A stretch of DNA of 64,000 nt from Xylanibacter oryzae DSM 17970 (lineage in GTDB: Bacteria > Bacteroidota > Bacteroidia > Bacteroidales > Bacteroidaceae), in the NCBI RefSeq assembly GCF_000585355.1, contig NZ_KK073873.1, positions 770,703-834,702 on the forward strand, given 5' to 3'. A model generated the notes under the pieces. It did not search any database. It was given only the letters and a program-made list of their open reading frames with translations, and had not been told where the DNA came from. Positions 44,457-52,092 of this stretch are shown here, in pieces (the stretch's first letter is position 1; every line of letters begins with the position of its first letter). A program made the position numbers and the translations under genes.

Positions 44457-44876
44457 TTATTTTATATTAAAATCATCCGAATGGAAGTCGCTATAAAAAC
44501 GTCCCTTTGTGGCGGTAAATTTCAGCACGCAATAATCAGGGTCGCTTACTCCTTTGGGATAATATATCTCGTCTCCTTCATGCCAGATACGTTTTTTCTC
44601 TTCTGTAGTTTCCAGTACTTCTATTGTGCCAGTCAGACTAGCCCCGTGAAATAATCGTGGATTAACGAAATAGATGCTTGCTTTCGGGTTGAGTTTAAAA
44701 CATTTCACTTTGTTTGATGATGTATTTGTCGTGAAATAGAATGTTCGTATTCCCTCGTGTTCACGTGGTTTCAACATTGCTTTTGTCACCGGGCAACCGT
44801 CTTCATCGATATAGCAAATAAATGCGTTGGCTGATTGTTCTGCCATGTTTTCGATCGTTTGTTCAAAGTTTCTCAT
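44457..44876 (-). CDS. Pyridoxamine 5'-phosphate oxidase-like flavoprotein
   Basis: 139 residues, split-barrel FMN-binding fold (AFICYIDEDGCPVTKAMLKPREHEGIRTFYFTTNTSS; ASIYFVNPRLFHGASLTGTIEVLE). Members reduce or bind F420, FMN or heme-related substrates, and similar stress proteins are common. First gene of the operon. Its promoter region holds a -7 box at 44902-44909 and a perfect 14-bp palindrome at 44922-44935. Confidence 0.85.
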   Translation of the reverse strand: MRNFEQTIENMAEQSANAFICYIDEDGCPVTKAMLKPREHEGIRTFYFTTNTSSNKVKCFKLNPKASIYFVNPRLFHGASLTGTIEVLETTEEKKRIWHEGDEIYYPKGVSDPDYCVLKFTATKGRFYSDFHSDDFNIK

Positions 44877-44901
44877 GCTACTTGTTTTTAGTGTTATACT
44901 G

Positions 44902-44909
44902 CAAAGGTA
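44902..44909 (-). promoter_or_regulatory. Promoter -7 box for the PNPOx-like operon
   Basis: Minus-strand TACCTTTG followed by C, 26 bp before the start codon. Confidence 0.65.
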
Positions 44910-44921
44910 TAAAAAAAATGG

Positions 44922-44935
44922 ATACTAATTAGTAT
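44922..44935. promoter_or_regulatory. Perfect palindrome operator candidate
   Basis: ATACTAATTAGTAT, a 14-bp perfect palindrome placed just upstream of the -7 box, in the position of the -33 element. The TACTnnnnAGTA shape is like sites bound by HxlR- and MarR-family regulators, which often govern flavin reductases and tautomerases. No such regulator gene is in this window. Confidence 0.6.
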
Positions 44936-44966
44936 TATGATTATAAACACTACAATATTTACCTTT

Positions 44967-44990
44967 GAGACCAAGAGACCAAGAGACGCC
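44967..44990 (+). repeat. 8-bp tandem repeat, site B
   Basis: GAGACCAA GAGACCAA GAGACGCC. Its first G is the last base of TACCTTTG (44960-44967), a full promoter -7 match. Confidence 0.8.
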
Positions 44991-45010
44991 TCAAAACTTT
45001 ATTAAAAAGT

Positions 45011-45043
45011 AAAGGGCCAGATTCATCACGAATCCAGCCCTTT
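45011..45043 (-). terminator. Terminator after the GH43 gene
   Basis: Stem AAAGGGC..GATTC (45011-45024) with GAATC..GCCCTTT (45030-45043), one 2-bp internal mismatch, loop ATCAC. A/T-rich tail on the minus strand. Confidence 0.7.
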
Positions 45044-45132
45044 ATGGTTTCACTTGACCTTCTGTCATAAAGCATTATGCAATATTCAGGAAGGTAAGTT
45101 TAACCGGATAAGGATATTTATTAAACAAATGT

Positions 45133-46596
45133 TTATTTGAAATTCCATTTTGAATTATCAGAATTGAAATCATAAGCAGCCAGGGTAGGGTTGCAGTCAC
45201 CGGCAGAATATAGCACATAATGAGTGTTCAGTCCCGGTTTACCCGGAATCCCCTTTGGCATAATCCTGTATGTGCCGTCTGTCAACTGCTCTATGCGCCA
45301 CAACTGTTCGGGAGTACCGGTAAACTGAGGTACTGTTCCAACCTCTTCATCAGCTGTTGCAGTAAGGGCACGATCGGTACCTTTGATTGTAATCTTATAA
45401 TAAGGTCCACCTAGATAACCTCCTGCATCCGGTACTGCGGTGATAGTCCATAACTGATTGGGACGGAACATGTAATCATTGATTCTTACACGGATATCAC
45501 CCTTCGGCCAAGTCTGTATAACATCAGACAACTGTTGCTCGGGTAGCGAAACAACTGGTTCTTTGGGGTCCATTCTCCAAAATGCCTGCTGCTTCTGTTG
45601 CATGCGTACAAAGTCTACAGCTAGCTCAAGAGCATATCCACGGCGTTCTGATTGTATAGCGTAAGTACCTTCCTTAAAACGTTCACCTGCAATGGGCCAT
45701 CCATTCTTCCATAGTAGCGGACGGATACCTAAAACACTGCGGCCACTTCGATTGAAATCGGCCTCATAATGGCATGACATAACTTCTACGCCATCGTCAA
45801 TAATCCTGCGTCCAAAGTGACCGGGACCAACCACGCGGTCGCCGGCATTGATTACCATTCTGCCGCCACCTTCAAACATTGTTCGCCCAACATTGTCCAT
45901 GTATGGTCCTGTTACAGTCTTAGACCTGCCTACTACAATATTATATGTAGAGTTCAGACCGTCGCAACATGTACCGTGAGTTCCTAGCAGATAATACCAT
46001 CCGTCGCGGTAAATCAAGTCTGTGGCTTCACAGTCTATTGCGATATCAACGGGCTTATTACCTGCTACACGACTACCCGTTTTAGGATCAAGTTCAACTA
46101 GACGTATGTTGCCAAAGTAAGTGCCATATGATAACCATAAGCGACCGGTTGTTGGGTCTAGCAATAGTCCCGGGTCGATGGCATCATTATCTTCAACTCC
46201 ATCAGATGCAGCTACTTCAACCGGTTCTGAAAACTTGAACGAAGGTGATTTAGGATCAAGAGTATTATTCCATATTGTAAAGATATGAGCATTATGCCCT
46301 CCGCCGAGTCCTCCACCCGAGTTACCGTATGCCATGAGATAGCGGTCGCCTATCTTGATGGCATCAGGTGCGGCACCACCACCGGGTCGGACAGCACCAC
46401 CTTTCCAAGTCCATCCGTCGTCCGAAATCAAACCACCGCCACCGGTTCCGAATGTGTAATATTTCCCATCACACTCCATAATGGTCGAGGGGTCGTGGAT
46501 ATAAGGTTGACCTACCTGAGCCTCTGCCGACCTGGATAACATCAACATCGCTGAAACTGCGATAAATATATTGCGATAATTAGTCATTGCTTTCAT
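45133..46596 (-). CDS. GH43 family glycoside hydrolase with C-terminal beta-trefoil-like region
   Basis: 487 residues. Signal peptide (ending SAEAQ), then a five-bladed propeller: YIHDPSTIM carries the catalytic base Asp, DNDAIDPGLLLDP the second acidic residue, and DCEATDLIYRDGWYYLLG the general acid Glu. The C-terminal about 140 residues (RVRINDYMFRPNQLWTI; GTPEQLWRIEQLTDGTYRI) have the QxW pattern of ricin-type beta-trefoils. Likely an extracellular or periplasmic arabinan/arabinoxylan-acting enzyme. Lies 7 bp after the GH8 gene. Confidence 0.85.
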   Translation of the reverse strand: MKAMTNYRNIFIAVSAMLMLSRSAEAQVGQPYIHDPSTIMECDGKYYTFGTGGGGLISDDGWTWKGGAVRPGGGAAPDAIKIGDRYLMAYGNSGGGLGGGHNAHIFTIWNNTLDPKSPSFKFSEPVEVAASDGVEDNDAIDPGLLLDPTTGRLWLSYGTYFGNIRLVELDPKTGSRVAGNKPVDIAIDCEATDLIYRDGWYYLLGTHGTCCDGLNSTYNIVVGRSKTVTGPYMDNVGRTMFEGGGRMVINAGDRVVGPGHFGRRIIDDGVEVMSCHYEADFNRSGRSVLGIRPLLWKNGWPIAGERFKEGTYAIQSERRGYALELAVDFVRMQQKQQAFWRMDPKEPVVSLPEQQLSDVIQTWPKGDIRVRINDYMFRPNQLWTITAVPDAGGYLGGPYYKITIKGTDRALTATADEEVGTVPQFTGTPEQLWRIEQLTDGTYRIMPKGIPGKPGLNTHYVLYSAGDCNPTLAAYDFNSDNSKWNFK

Positions 46597-46603
46597 ATTA
46601 AAA

Positions 46604-48514
46604 TTATTTGTAGTTAATGGTGTAATTTTTTACAGGTGCACCCTGCTCATCAATAAATCGAACACAGAAGTCGCTCATACCCGGACCATTGATAACAGCG
46701 CAGCGCAGTATGTTGCGGCCCTTATGTAATGTTACGCGTGGCGACATTCCGTCATCTTTAACCATTCGCCTGTCACCGGATAGAAGCAAAACTTCTTTAC
46801 CGTTAAGCCACCACATTGAAGCTGAATTCGATCCTGCTGCTAATCTTACATTAGGAATCTCTTCGTTGCAATCTATAATAGTTACTCCCCAGAATAGCAC
46901 TCCATATACTTGCTTTTTAAGTCCTGAAGCAAAGCGGAATAATTTTACATGAAACAAGTTGCTGTCAAATGCATGCCAAGCCAGTTTTTGGTTACCCACC
47001 TTTACGGTACTGCCGTCTTTAGGCACCATCGTCATCTGATTATGAAAGTATTCTTTATTGAAAGCATCACGAAGGTAAGTGTCTGTAAAACCCGAGTTTC
47101 CCCTGTTAGGCTTATTTATTGGTTCTAATAATAGCCATCTGCGGATAAAACCGTCATTATCAGGTTGAGCCTCCTGCTTGCCGATAGGCGAGAAATACTG
47201 ATTGAGAGCCGGTTCCTTACCATCAGCTTGTGGTAAAATAATGCGATAGTTTCCACTAAGTTGCATAAACTGGAACAATCGTATCAGTCCATCATAATAA
47301 GCATCGAAATATCCGTCAGGTAGAGGTTCATGTTTTGCATTCCACAATCTGTCAACGAATTCCTTGCTGATACTGTTACTGCACATTAATGATACCGATG
47401 CTGTTGTAGCAACAAGTCCGATAGAGTGGCGTAGAGCCTTAGGATAGTCGCCAGCCGGTAATATCTCTTCTTTAGAAGGCAATGTTCCGTCTGTGCGATA
47501 TTGGTCAACAAACTTATCAATTCCTTTTGAATAGAAAAAGTTTTGTATCTTCTCACCATATTTCTGTTGCCATTCACGATCTGCACACGACCATTGATAA
47601 TCAAGTGCTATATTCATAGGCACCCGCCATGAGTCATATCTGAAAGTATTAAATACCGAATTTCTGAACTTTAACGGAGTACCATCATAATTGCTCATGT
47701 CGGGAGTCAGTCCTGTCTTCTCGTCTACAACCTTGTGCAGATATTCTCTGGCCGCAGCTGCCGCTTTCTGCCAGAAATCTGTTCTACCGTCATTAGCCCA
47801 TCTGCTCCACACGTCATAAAATGCCGGTATATTATAAGAAGGGTCTGTGAACCTTGATCCGAATTTATCAGGAGTAAATGTAATCAAATAATTGTCTTTA
47901 TTAAAAATAGGCATAACGCCATCCTCTCCATTCTTTGAAAAAGAACAGTTCAGAATCCTAAGAGCCTCTTTTCTGTAATTGATGCCCGTGTCATTGCCCC
48001 ATCTGTTTGATGCGAATATAAGAGAGGTGATGTAATACAGTTCACCGTCAGAAGCAGAACCCTCAGAGTTTCGAGTGCCGTCAGTCTTGCAGCTCCAGGC
48101 AAAATATCCCTCTCTTGGTCCGTCTTGATGCTGCATATATTTCTTGCTCCAGCGCCAGATGCGGTCAAAAATGTCTTTTCTGTTAAATTGCACTGCAATC
48201 ATCATTCCATACGACATTCCTTCTGTGCGTACATCATGATTCTTTATGTCTGTGATGTATCCCAAGCTGTCGCCAACCTCAAAATACACCTTGTGCGGAC
48301 CATAAAACACATCATTGAATACTTCCTTCAGCTTGGCATCCACTTGCTTCTTACTATATCCCATCTCTACAAAGAGATTTCGATAGCTGTTTGTCTCCAA
48401 TGCTCCCTTTGTCCATGGGGAATGCATTTGCGACGTGTCTGGTTGCCTGGCCTCGGCTACTAATGCCGGACATGCAATCATAATAGATAATAAAAAAAGT
48501 TTGATTGTCTTCAT
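46604..48514 (-). CDS. GH8 reducing-end exo-oligoxylanase-like enzyme with C-terminal extension
   Basis: 636 residues. Signal peptide to about residue 22; the GH8 barrel with HDVRTEGMSYGMM (general acid Glu98) and EGSASDGELYY (Asp156), as in reducing-end xylose-releasing enzymes. The barrel ends near residue 420; the remaining about 210 residues are beta-rich (ASMWWLNGKEVLLL; HKGRNILRCAVING) and look like a carbohydrate-binding or accessory beta-sandwich I cannot name. With the GH43 gene it fits xylan oligosaccharide breakdown. Confidence 0.87.
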   Translation of the reverse strand: MKTIKLFLLSIMIACPALVAEARQPDTSQMHSPWTKGALETNSYRNLFVEMGYSKKQVDAKLKEVFNDVFYGPHKVYFEVGDSLGYITDIKNHDVRTEGMSYGMMIAVQFNRKDIFDRIWRWSKKYMQHQDGPREGYFAWSCKTDGTRNSEGSASDGELYYITSLIFASNRWGNDTGINYRKEALRILNCSFSKNGEDGVMPIFNKDNYLITFTPDKFGSRFTDPSYNIPAFYDVWSRWANDGRTDFWQKAAAAAREYLHKVVDEKTGLTPDMSNYDGTPLKFRNSVFNTFRYDSWRVPMNIALDYQWSCADREWQQKYGEKIQNFFYSKGIDKFVDQYRTDGTLPSKEEILPAGDYPKALRHSIGLVATTASVSLMCSNSISKEFVDRLWNAKHEPLPDGYFDAYYDGLIRLFQFMQLSGNYRIILPQADGKEPALNQYFSPIGKQEAQPDNDGFIRRWLLLEPINKPNRGNSGFTDTYLRDAFNKEYFHNQMTMVPKDGSTVKVGNQKLAWHAFDSNLFHVKLFRFASGLKKQVYGVLFWGVTIIDCNEEIPNVRLAAGSNSASMWWLNGKEVLLLSGDRRMVKDDGMSPRVTLHKGRNILRCAVINGPGMSDFCVRFIDEQGAPVKNYTINYK

Positions 48515-48544
48515 CGTAATCTTAGTATAGGTTATTTAATGATG

Positions 48545-48552
48545 CAAAATTA
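48545..48552 (-). promoter_or_regulatory. Promoter -7 box for the GH8-GH43 operon
   Basis: Minus-strand TAATTTTG followed by C, 31 bp before the GH8 start. Confidence 0.55.
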
Positions 48553-48694
48553 ACAAAAATACCTAAAATATATTATAACTTTTGTTACAAGAACATTTCA
48601 TTATATATCATATTTCAATATAAATAGAACATCTAATTATATATAGCCTCAATTATCTTGATTTGTCTAACCTACGATTATGATTAATTGTTTA

Positions 48695-48718
48695 GAGACC
48701 AAGAGACCAAGAGACCTT
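48695..48718 (+). repeat. 8-bp tandem repeat, site C
   Basis: GAGACCAA GAGACCAA GAGACCTT. It follows TAATTGTTTA, a weaker match to the promoter box seen at the other sites. Confidence 0.8.
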
Positions 48719-48786
48719 CGTAATTTCAAATAGAGTAATGATTTAATAATAAATGTAAGAGTATTGTAAAGTTCATGATAAAGTCG

Positions 48787-48794
48787 TAACTTTG
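48787..48794 (+). promoter_or_regulatory. Promoter -7 box for the HAD phosphatase gene
   Basis: TAACTTTG followed by C, 34 bp before the start codon. Confidence 0.6.
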
Positions 48795-48828
48795 CAGTCT
48801 GTACCCAAAACATGAACATTACAATCAT

Positions 48829-49635
48829 ATGAAATACAAGATGATCGTGCTCGACCTCGACGGCACACTGACAAACGAGAAGAAGAAGATAACACCCAAG
48901 ACCAAAACTGCTCTGATGAAGGCGCAGCAAATGGGGGTGAGGGTAGTTCTGGCATCAGGGCGTCCCACTTATGGCATTACAGCTTTGGCCGAAGAGTTGG
49001 AGTTGCAGAAGTATGGCGGCTATATACAGGCTTTCAATGGGGGCAGAACCATAAATTGTGCTAGTGGCGAAGTTGTATTCGAACAGACTCTAGACAAGTC
49101 ACTTGTTCCATTACTCTACGATGCTGCTACCGATGACGGAATGGCGATCCTTACGTATCAGGGCGAATGTATTGCCACCACGAAGAAAGAAAATAAGTAT
49201 GTATTACACGAGGCTTTCATCAACAAGATGCAGGTGGTACAATATGATGACTTTCTCGCTCAAATTGTCTATCCCATCAATAAGTGCCTTATTGTAGGCG
49301 ATCCTGTTCCATTGCATCAGCTGGAACTACAACTGGCTGATCAACTAAAGGGCCGCATGGATGTCTATCGTTCTGCCGGATTCTTTCTTGAGTGTGTACC
49401 GCTCGGCATAGACAAAGCCCGTTCTATCGAGCGGCTCATCAAGACGTTAGACGTCAGTAGGGAAGAGATAATAGCCTGTGGTGATGGTTATAACGACCAG
49501 AGCATGATTAGCTTTGCCGGATTGGGAGTGGCCATGGCCAATGCTTCGCGCGAGGTGCAAGATACGGCCGATTATATCACTTACTCTAACGAGGAAGACG
49601 GAGTGGCTCATGTTGTAGAAAAATTTATACTCTGA
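48829..49635 (+). CDS. Cof-type HAD-superfamily phosphatase
   Basis: 268 residues. HAD motif I is VLDLDGTLTNEKKKITPKT, motif II ASGRP, motif III the Lys in GIDKARSIE, and motif IV ACGDGYNDQSMI. The cap domain is type C2B, as in sugar-phosphate and riboflavin-precursor phosphatases. Substrate unknown. Its base composition is visibly more GC-rich than the genes around it (for example GTGCTCGACCTCGACGGCAC near the start). Confidence 0.92.
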   Translation: MKYKMIVLDLDGTLTNEKKKITPKTKTALMKAQQMGVRVVLASGRPTYGITALAEELELQKYGGYIQAFNGGRTINCASGEVVFEQTLDKSLVPLLYDAATDDGMAILTYQGECIATTKKENKYVLHEAFINKMQVVQYDDFLAQIVYPINKCLIVGDPVPLHQLELQLADQLKGRMDVYRSAGFFLECVPLGIDKARSIERLIKTLDVSREEIIACGDGYNDQSMISFAGLGVAMANASREVQDTADYITYSNEEDGVAHVVEKFIL

Positions 49636-49681
49636 AATCTCATATTTTGATTATCACTTTACATTTATAAACTATCTGATT

Positions 49682-50026
49682 ATGAAGAAAATCAAAGATT
49701 TAATAGCTTGCTGTGGCTTGGATTGTGAAAAATGTGATGCCCGCATCGCTACAGTAAAAAATGATAATGAACTGCGTGAAAAGACGGCTCGTAAATGGAG
49801 CGAGATGAATAATACTGCCGAGATTACTGCCCAGACAATCAATTGCATGGGTTGCCGCACGGACGGACCTAAATTTGCTTATTGCAACTATTATTGTGAG
49901 ATACGCAAGTGTGTTAATGAAAAAGGTTTTAACACTTGTGGTGACTGCAAAGCATTGGATAGTTGCCAGATTGTAGGTGCCGTCTTTAAGAATGCACCGG
50001 AAGCAAGGAAAAATTTAATAGACTGA
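49682..50026 (+). CDS. DUF3795 cysteine-rich protein
   Basis: 114 residues with 13 Cys, in the family pattern CCGLDCEKCDA, CMGCRTDG, CNYYCEIRKC and CGDCKALDSC. Probably binds zinc or an iron-sulfur cluster. DUF3795 proteins are widespread in anaerobes and of unknown function. Lies 46 bp after the HAD gene. Confidence 0.85.
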   Translation: MKKIKDLIACCGLDCEKCDARIATVKNDNELREKTARKWSEMNNTAEITAQTINCMGCRTDGPKFAYCNYYCEIRKCVNEKGFNTCGDCKALDSCQIVGAVFKNAPEARKNLID

Positions 50027-50043
50027 TAGCTTATTATACTTTT

Positions 50044-50067
50044 GAGACCGAAAGACCATGAGACCAA
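50044..50067 (+). repeat. 8-bp tandem repeat, site D
   Basis: GAGACCGA AAGACCAT GAGACCAA. Its first G is the last base of TACTTTTG (50037-50044), again a promoter -7 match. Confidence 0.75.
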
Positions 50068-50229
50068 ATTTAGTGATATTCCCGTAAACCATATTAAAGT
50101 TAAGGTATACAGTCAATGGCAAATACTTGATAATCAATTTTTTAACTAAATTAATTAGGTGTAATAGACATTACACTATTTATTTGTATACCTGTAATAT
50201 GATGAAAACACTAAAAAATATACGTTTTT

Positions 50230-50260
50230 TTTGCGTATTATTAAAATTTACTTAACTTTG
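50230..50260 (+). promoter_or_regulatory. Full Bacteroidetes promoter for the ECF sigma gene
   Basis: TTTG at 50230-50233 and TAACTTTG at 50253-50260 with a 19-bp spacer; start codon at 50281. The sigma factor itself is therefore probably made by the primary sigma factor. Confidence 0.65.
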
Positions 50261-50280
50261 CAAAATATTATGGTGGTATT

Positions 50281-50814
50281 ATGGCTTTGGAAATAGAAAA
50301 AATAAATGCGCGAGACGAAAAGAATTGGGCAGTTCTTTTTGATATCTATTATGCGCCTTTATGTTGTTATGCTATGAATTATTTGCATGATTTAGAATTA
50401 TCCGAAGATATAGTACAAGAAACACTTCTCAACCTCTGGGTTAGTGATTATGAATTTGATTCTCAAAAACACCTCACATATTATCTATACAAAGCAATAT
50501 ACAACAATTCTTTATATCATCTTCGAAAAACTCGTGAACATGTAGAGATAACAGATAATATGGATATGCAGTTTTCGGATGATAATTTTTCAGAAACCGT
50601 AAAGGAGGAACTCGTTAGACGGCTATATGAAGAAATACAGAAACTCCCGGAGAGGAGACGACAGGTAATGCTTCTTTCTATAGAAGGTAAGAGCGGCAAA
50701 GAAATAGCAGAAATGTTGCACATCAGTGTAAATACTGTAAAGGCCGTAAAAGCAAAAGCCATGGATTCCCTAAGAAAAGCAACAAAAGATAACCCTATTT
50801 TATTCTTTCTTTAG
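50281..50814 (+). CDS. ECF (FecI-like) RNA polymerase sigma factor
   Basis: 177 residues. Region 2 (VLFDIYYAPLCCYAMNYLHDLELSEDIVQETLLNLW) and region 4 (LPERRRQVMLLSIEGKSGKEIAEMLHISVNTVKAVKAKAMDSLRK) are clear. Bacteroidetes sigma factors of this type are held by a FecR anti-sigma factor until a SusC-type transporter with an STN domain signals ligand capture. All three partners lie in order here, so this is the locus regulator. Confidence 0.93.
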   Translation: MALEIEKINARDEKNWAVLFDIYYAPLCCYAMNYLHDLELSEDIVQETLLNLWVSDYEFDSQKHLTYYLYKAIYNNSLYHLRKTREHVEITDNMDMQFSDDNFSETVKEELVRRLYEEIQKLPERRRQVMLLSIEGKSGKEIAEMLHISVNTVKAVKAKAMDSLRKATKDNPILFFL

Positions 50815-50922
50815 AGCAAAATGTCAGAGTTTTGACTATAAAAGCATCTTTTATGTCATTTTTTTGTAGTTTCAGTAATACTTTTTTTGTTTTTTGCATA
50901 ATAATATAAAATTAATGAAAGT

Positions 50923-52026
50923 ATGAAAGAATCTAAAGAGGACTTGTTTAATGCTGTTGAATCCATCGAAAAGGATGAACCGCAAAGTGATGATAAGTTG
51001 AAAGAGGTGAGTGCTTTTTACAATAGTAAGAAAGTCTCAGATCGTATTCATGCTTATCAGAAGGTTGATACGGATGCTGCTTACTGCCAATTTTTAAGTA
51101 AGGTGCATTCTTATACCACTCATTTTTATTGGAAGTATGCTGCCGTTGTGGCAGTTGCTGCAATGTTATTGATTACTTTTTTTATAGTTTATCCTCATTA
51201 TACAAGACAACAACATAGTCCAGAGGTTACAGCCATGTTGAAAAAGAAGATTCCTGCATTATCTGATTCATTACCAATGATCAGACTGGCTAATGGAAAG
51301 GTCATTGTTCTTTCTAAATCCGGTCAGAGTTTGGCACAGGCAGGTTTAAGTGCAGCTGTGGGACAGAGTTCCATTGCTCTTAATGCTGAGGGCAACGATG
51401 TTCCTGTAGAGATGCTTGAACTTGTAATACCTCGTGGACGCCAGTATCAAGTTTCACTTCCAGATGGCAGTATGGTAAATCTGAATTCAGGTTCTACCTT
51501 GAGATTCCCTAATCGTTTTACTTCTAGGAGAGATGTTTATTTAAGAGGTGAGGCTTACTTTGAAGTTAAAAAAGACGGTCGTCCTTTCAGAGTTACTTGT
51601 CCGGCAGGAGCTGTAAATGTATTAGGAACTACATTTAATGTACGCGCTTATAGTAGCGATAATGCATGTATAGCCCTTTATACAGGTAAGGTGCGTTATG
51701 AGAATAATGGACATGACGTTGAACTGTCACCAGGCGAACAGATTGTAAAAACAGGTAATGAAATAAGCGTTAATCAAATATACAATAGGCATACAGCGGC
51801 CTGGAAAGATGGTCTTATTTATTTCACAGACGACAATCTTGGTGATGTAATGGATGACATTGAGAGAATTTATGATGTGAAAGTCGTATTTCAAAGAGAT
51901 ATACGTAGTATAAGATTCACCGGTGAGTGCAAGCGTACAGAATCAGTAGAAGATTTCATGAAAGTAATGGGATTAACTAAAGAGTTCGGATATGAAATAC
52001 AAAATAAGACAATCACAATAAAATAA
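50923..52026 (+). CDS. FecR-family anti-sigma factor
   Basis: 367 residues. An N-terminal cytoplasmic segment (about 1-66) for sigma binding; one membrane helix (about 67-88); a periplasmic FecR domain (VIPRGRQYQVSLPDGSMVNLNSGSTLRFPNRF; GEAYFEVKKDGRPFRVT; VNVLGTTFNVRAY), and a C-terminal secretin-like domain (LIYFTDDNLGDVMDDIERIYDVKVVF) that meets the STN domain of the transporter. Gap to the sigma gene is 108 bp. Confidence 0.93.
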   Translation: MKESKEDLFNAVESIEKDEPQSDDKLKEVSAFYNSKKVSDRIHAYQKVDTDAAYCQFLSKVHSYTTHFYWKYAAVVAVAAMLLITFFIVYPHYTRQQHSPEVTAMLKKKIPALSDSLPMIRLANGKVIVLSKSGQSLAQAGLSAAVGQSSIALNAEGNDVPVEMLELVIPRGRQYQVSLPDGSMVNLNSGSTLRFPNRFTSRRDVYLRGEAYFEVKKDGRPFRVTCPAGAVNVLGTTFNVRAYSSDNACIALYTGKVRYENNGHDVELSPGEQIVKTGNEISVNQIYNRHTAAWKDGLIYFTDDNLGDVMDDIERIYDVKVVFQRDIRSIRFTGECKRTESVEDFMKVMGLTKEFGYEIQNKTITIK

Positions 52027-52092
52027 ATCAAAAAATGAGATAATAAAATAGTGACTTAACTAAGAGATTAATTTTTTAACAATTATTATTAG

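Larger units (their letters stand above)
48515..48828. other. 314-bp divergent intergenic region
   Basis: Contains the GH8 promoter box (minus), repeat site C at 48695-48718 and the HAD gene promoter box (48787-48794). Otherwise A/T-rich with no ORF I would support. Confidence 0.75.

Noticed and set aside
45011..45043. Riboswitch upstream of the PNPOx-like operon
   Set aside because: The hairpin is downstream of the GH43 stop on the minus strand and fits a terminator, not a leader of the operon, which starts at 44876 and runs away from it.
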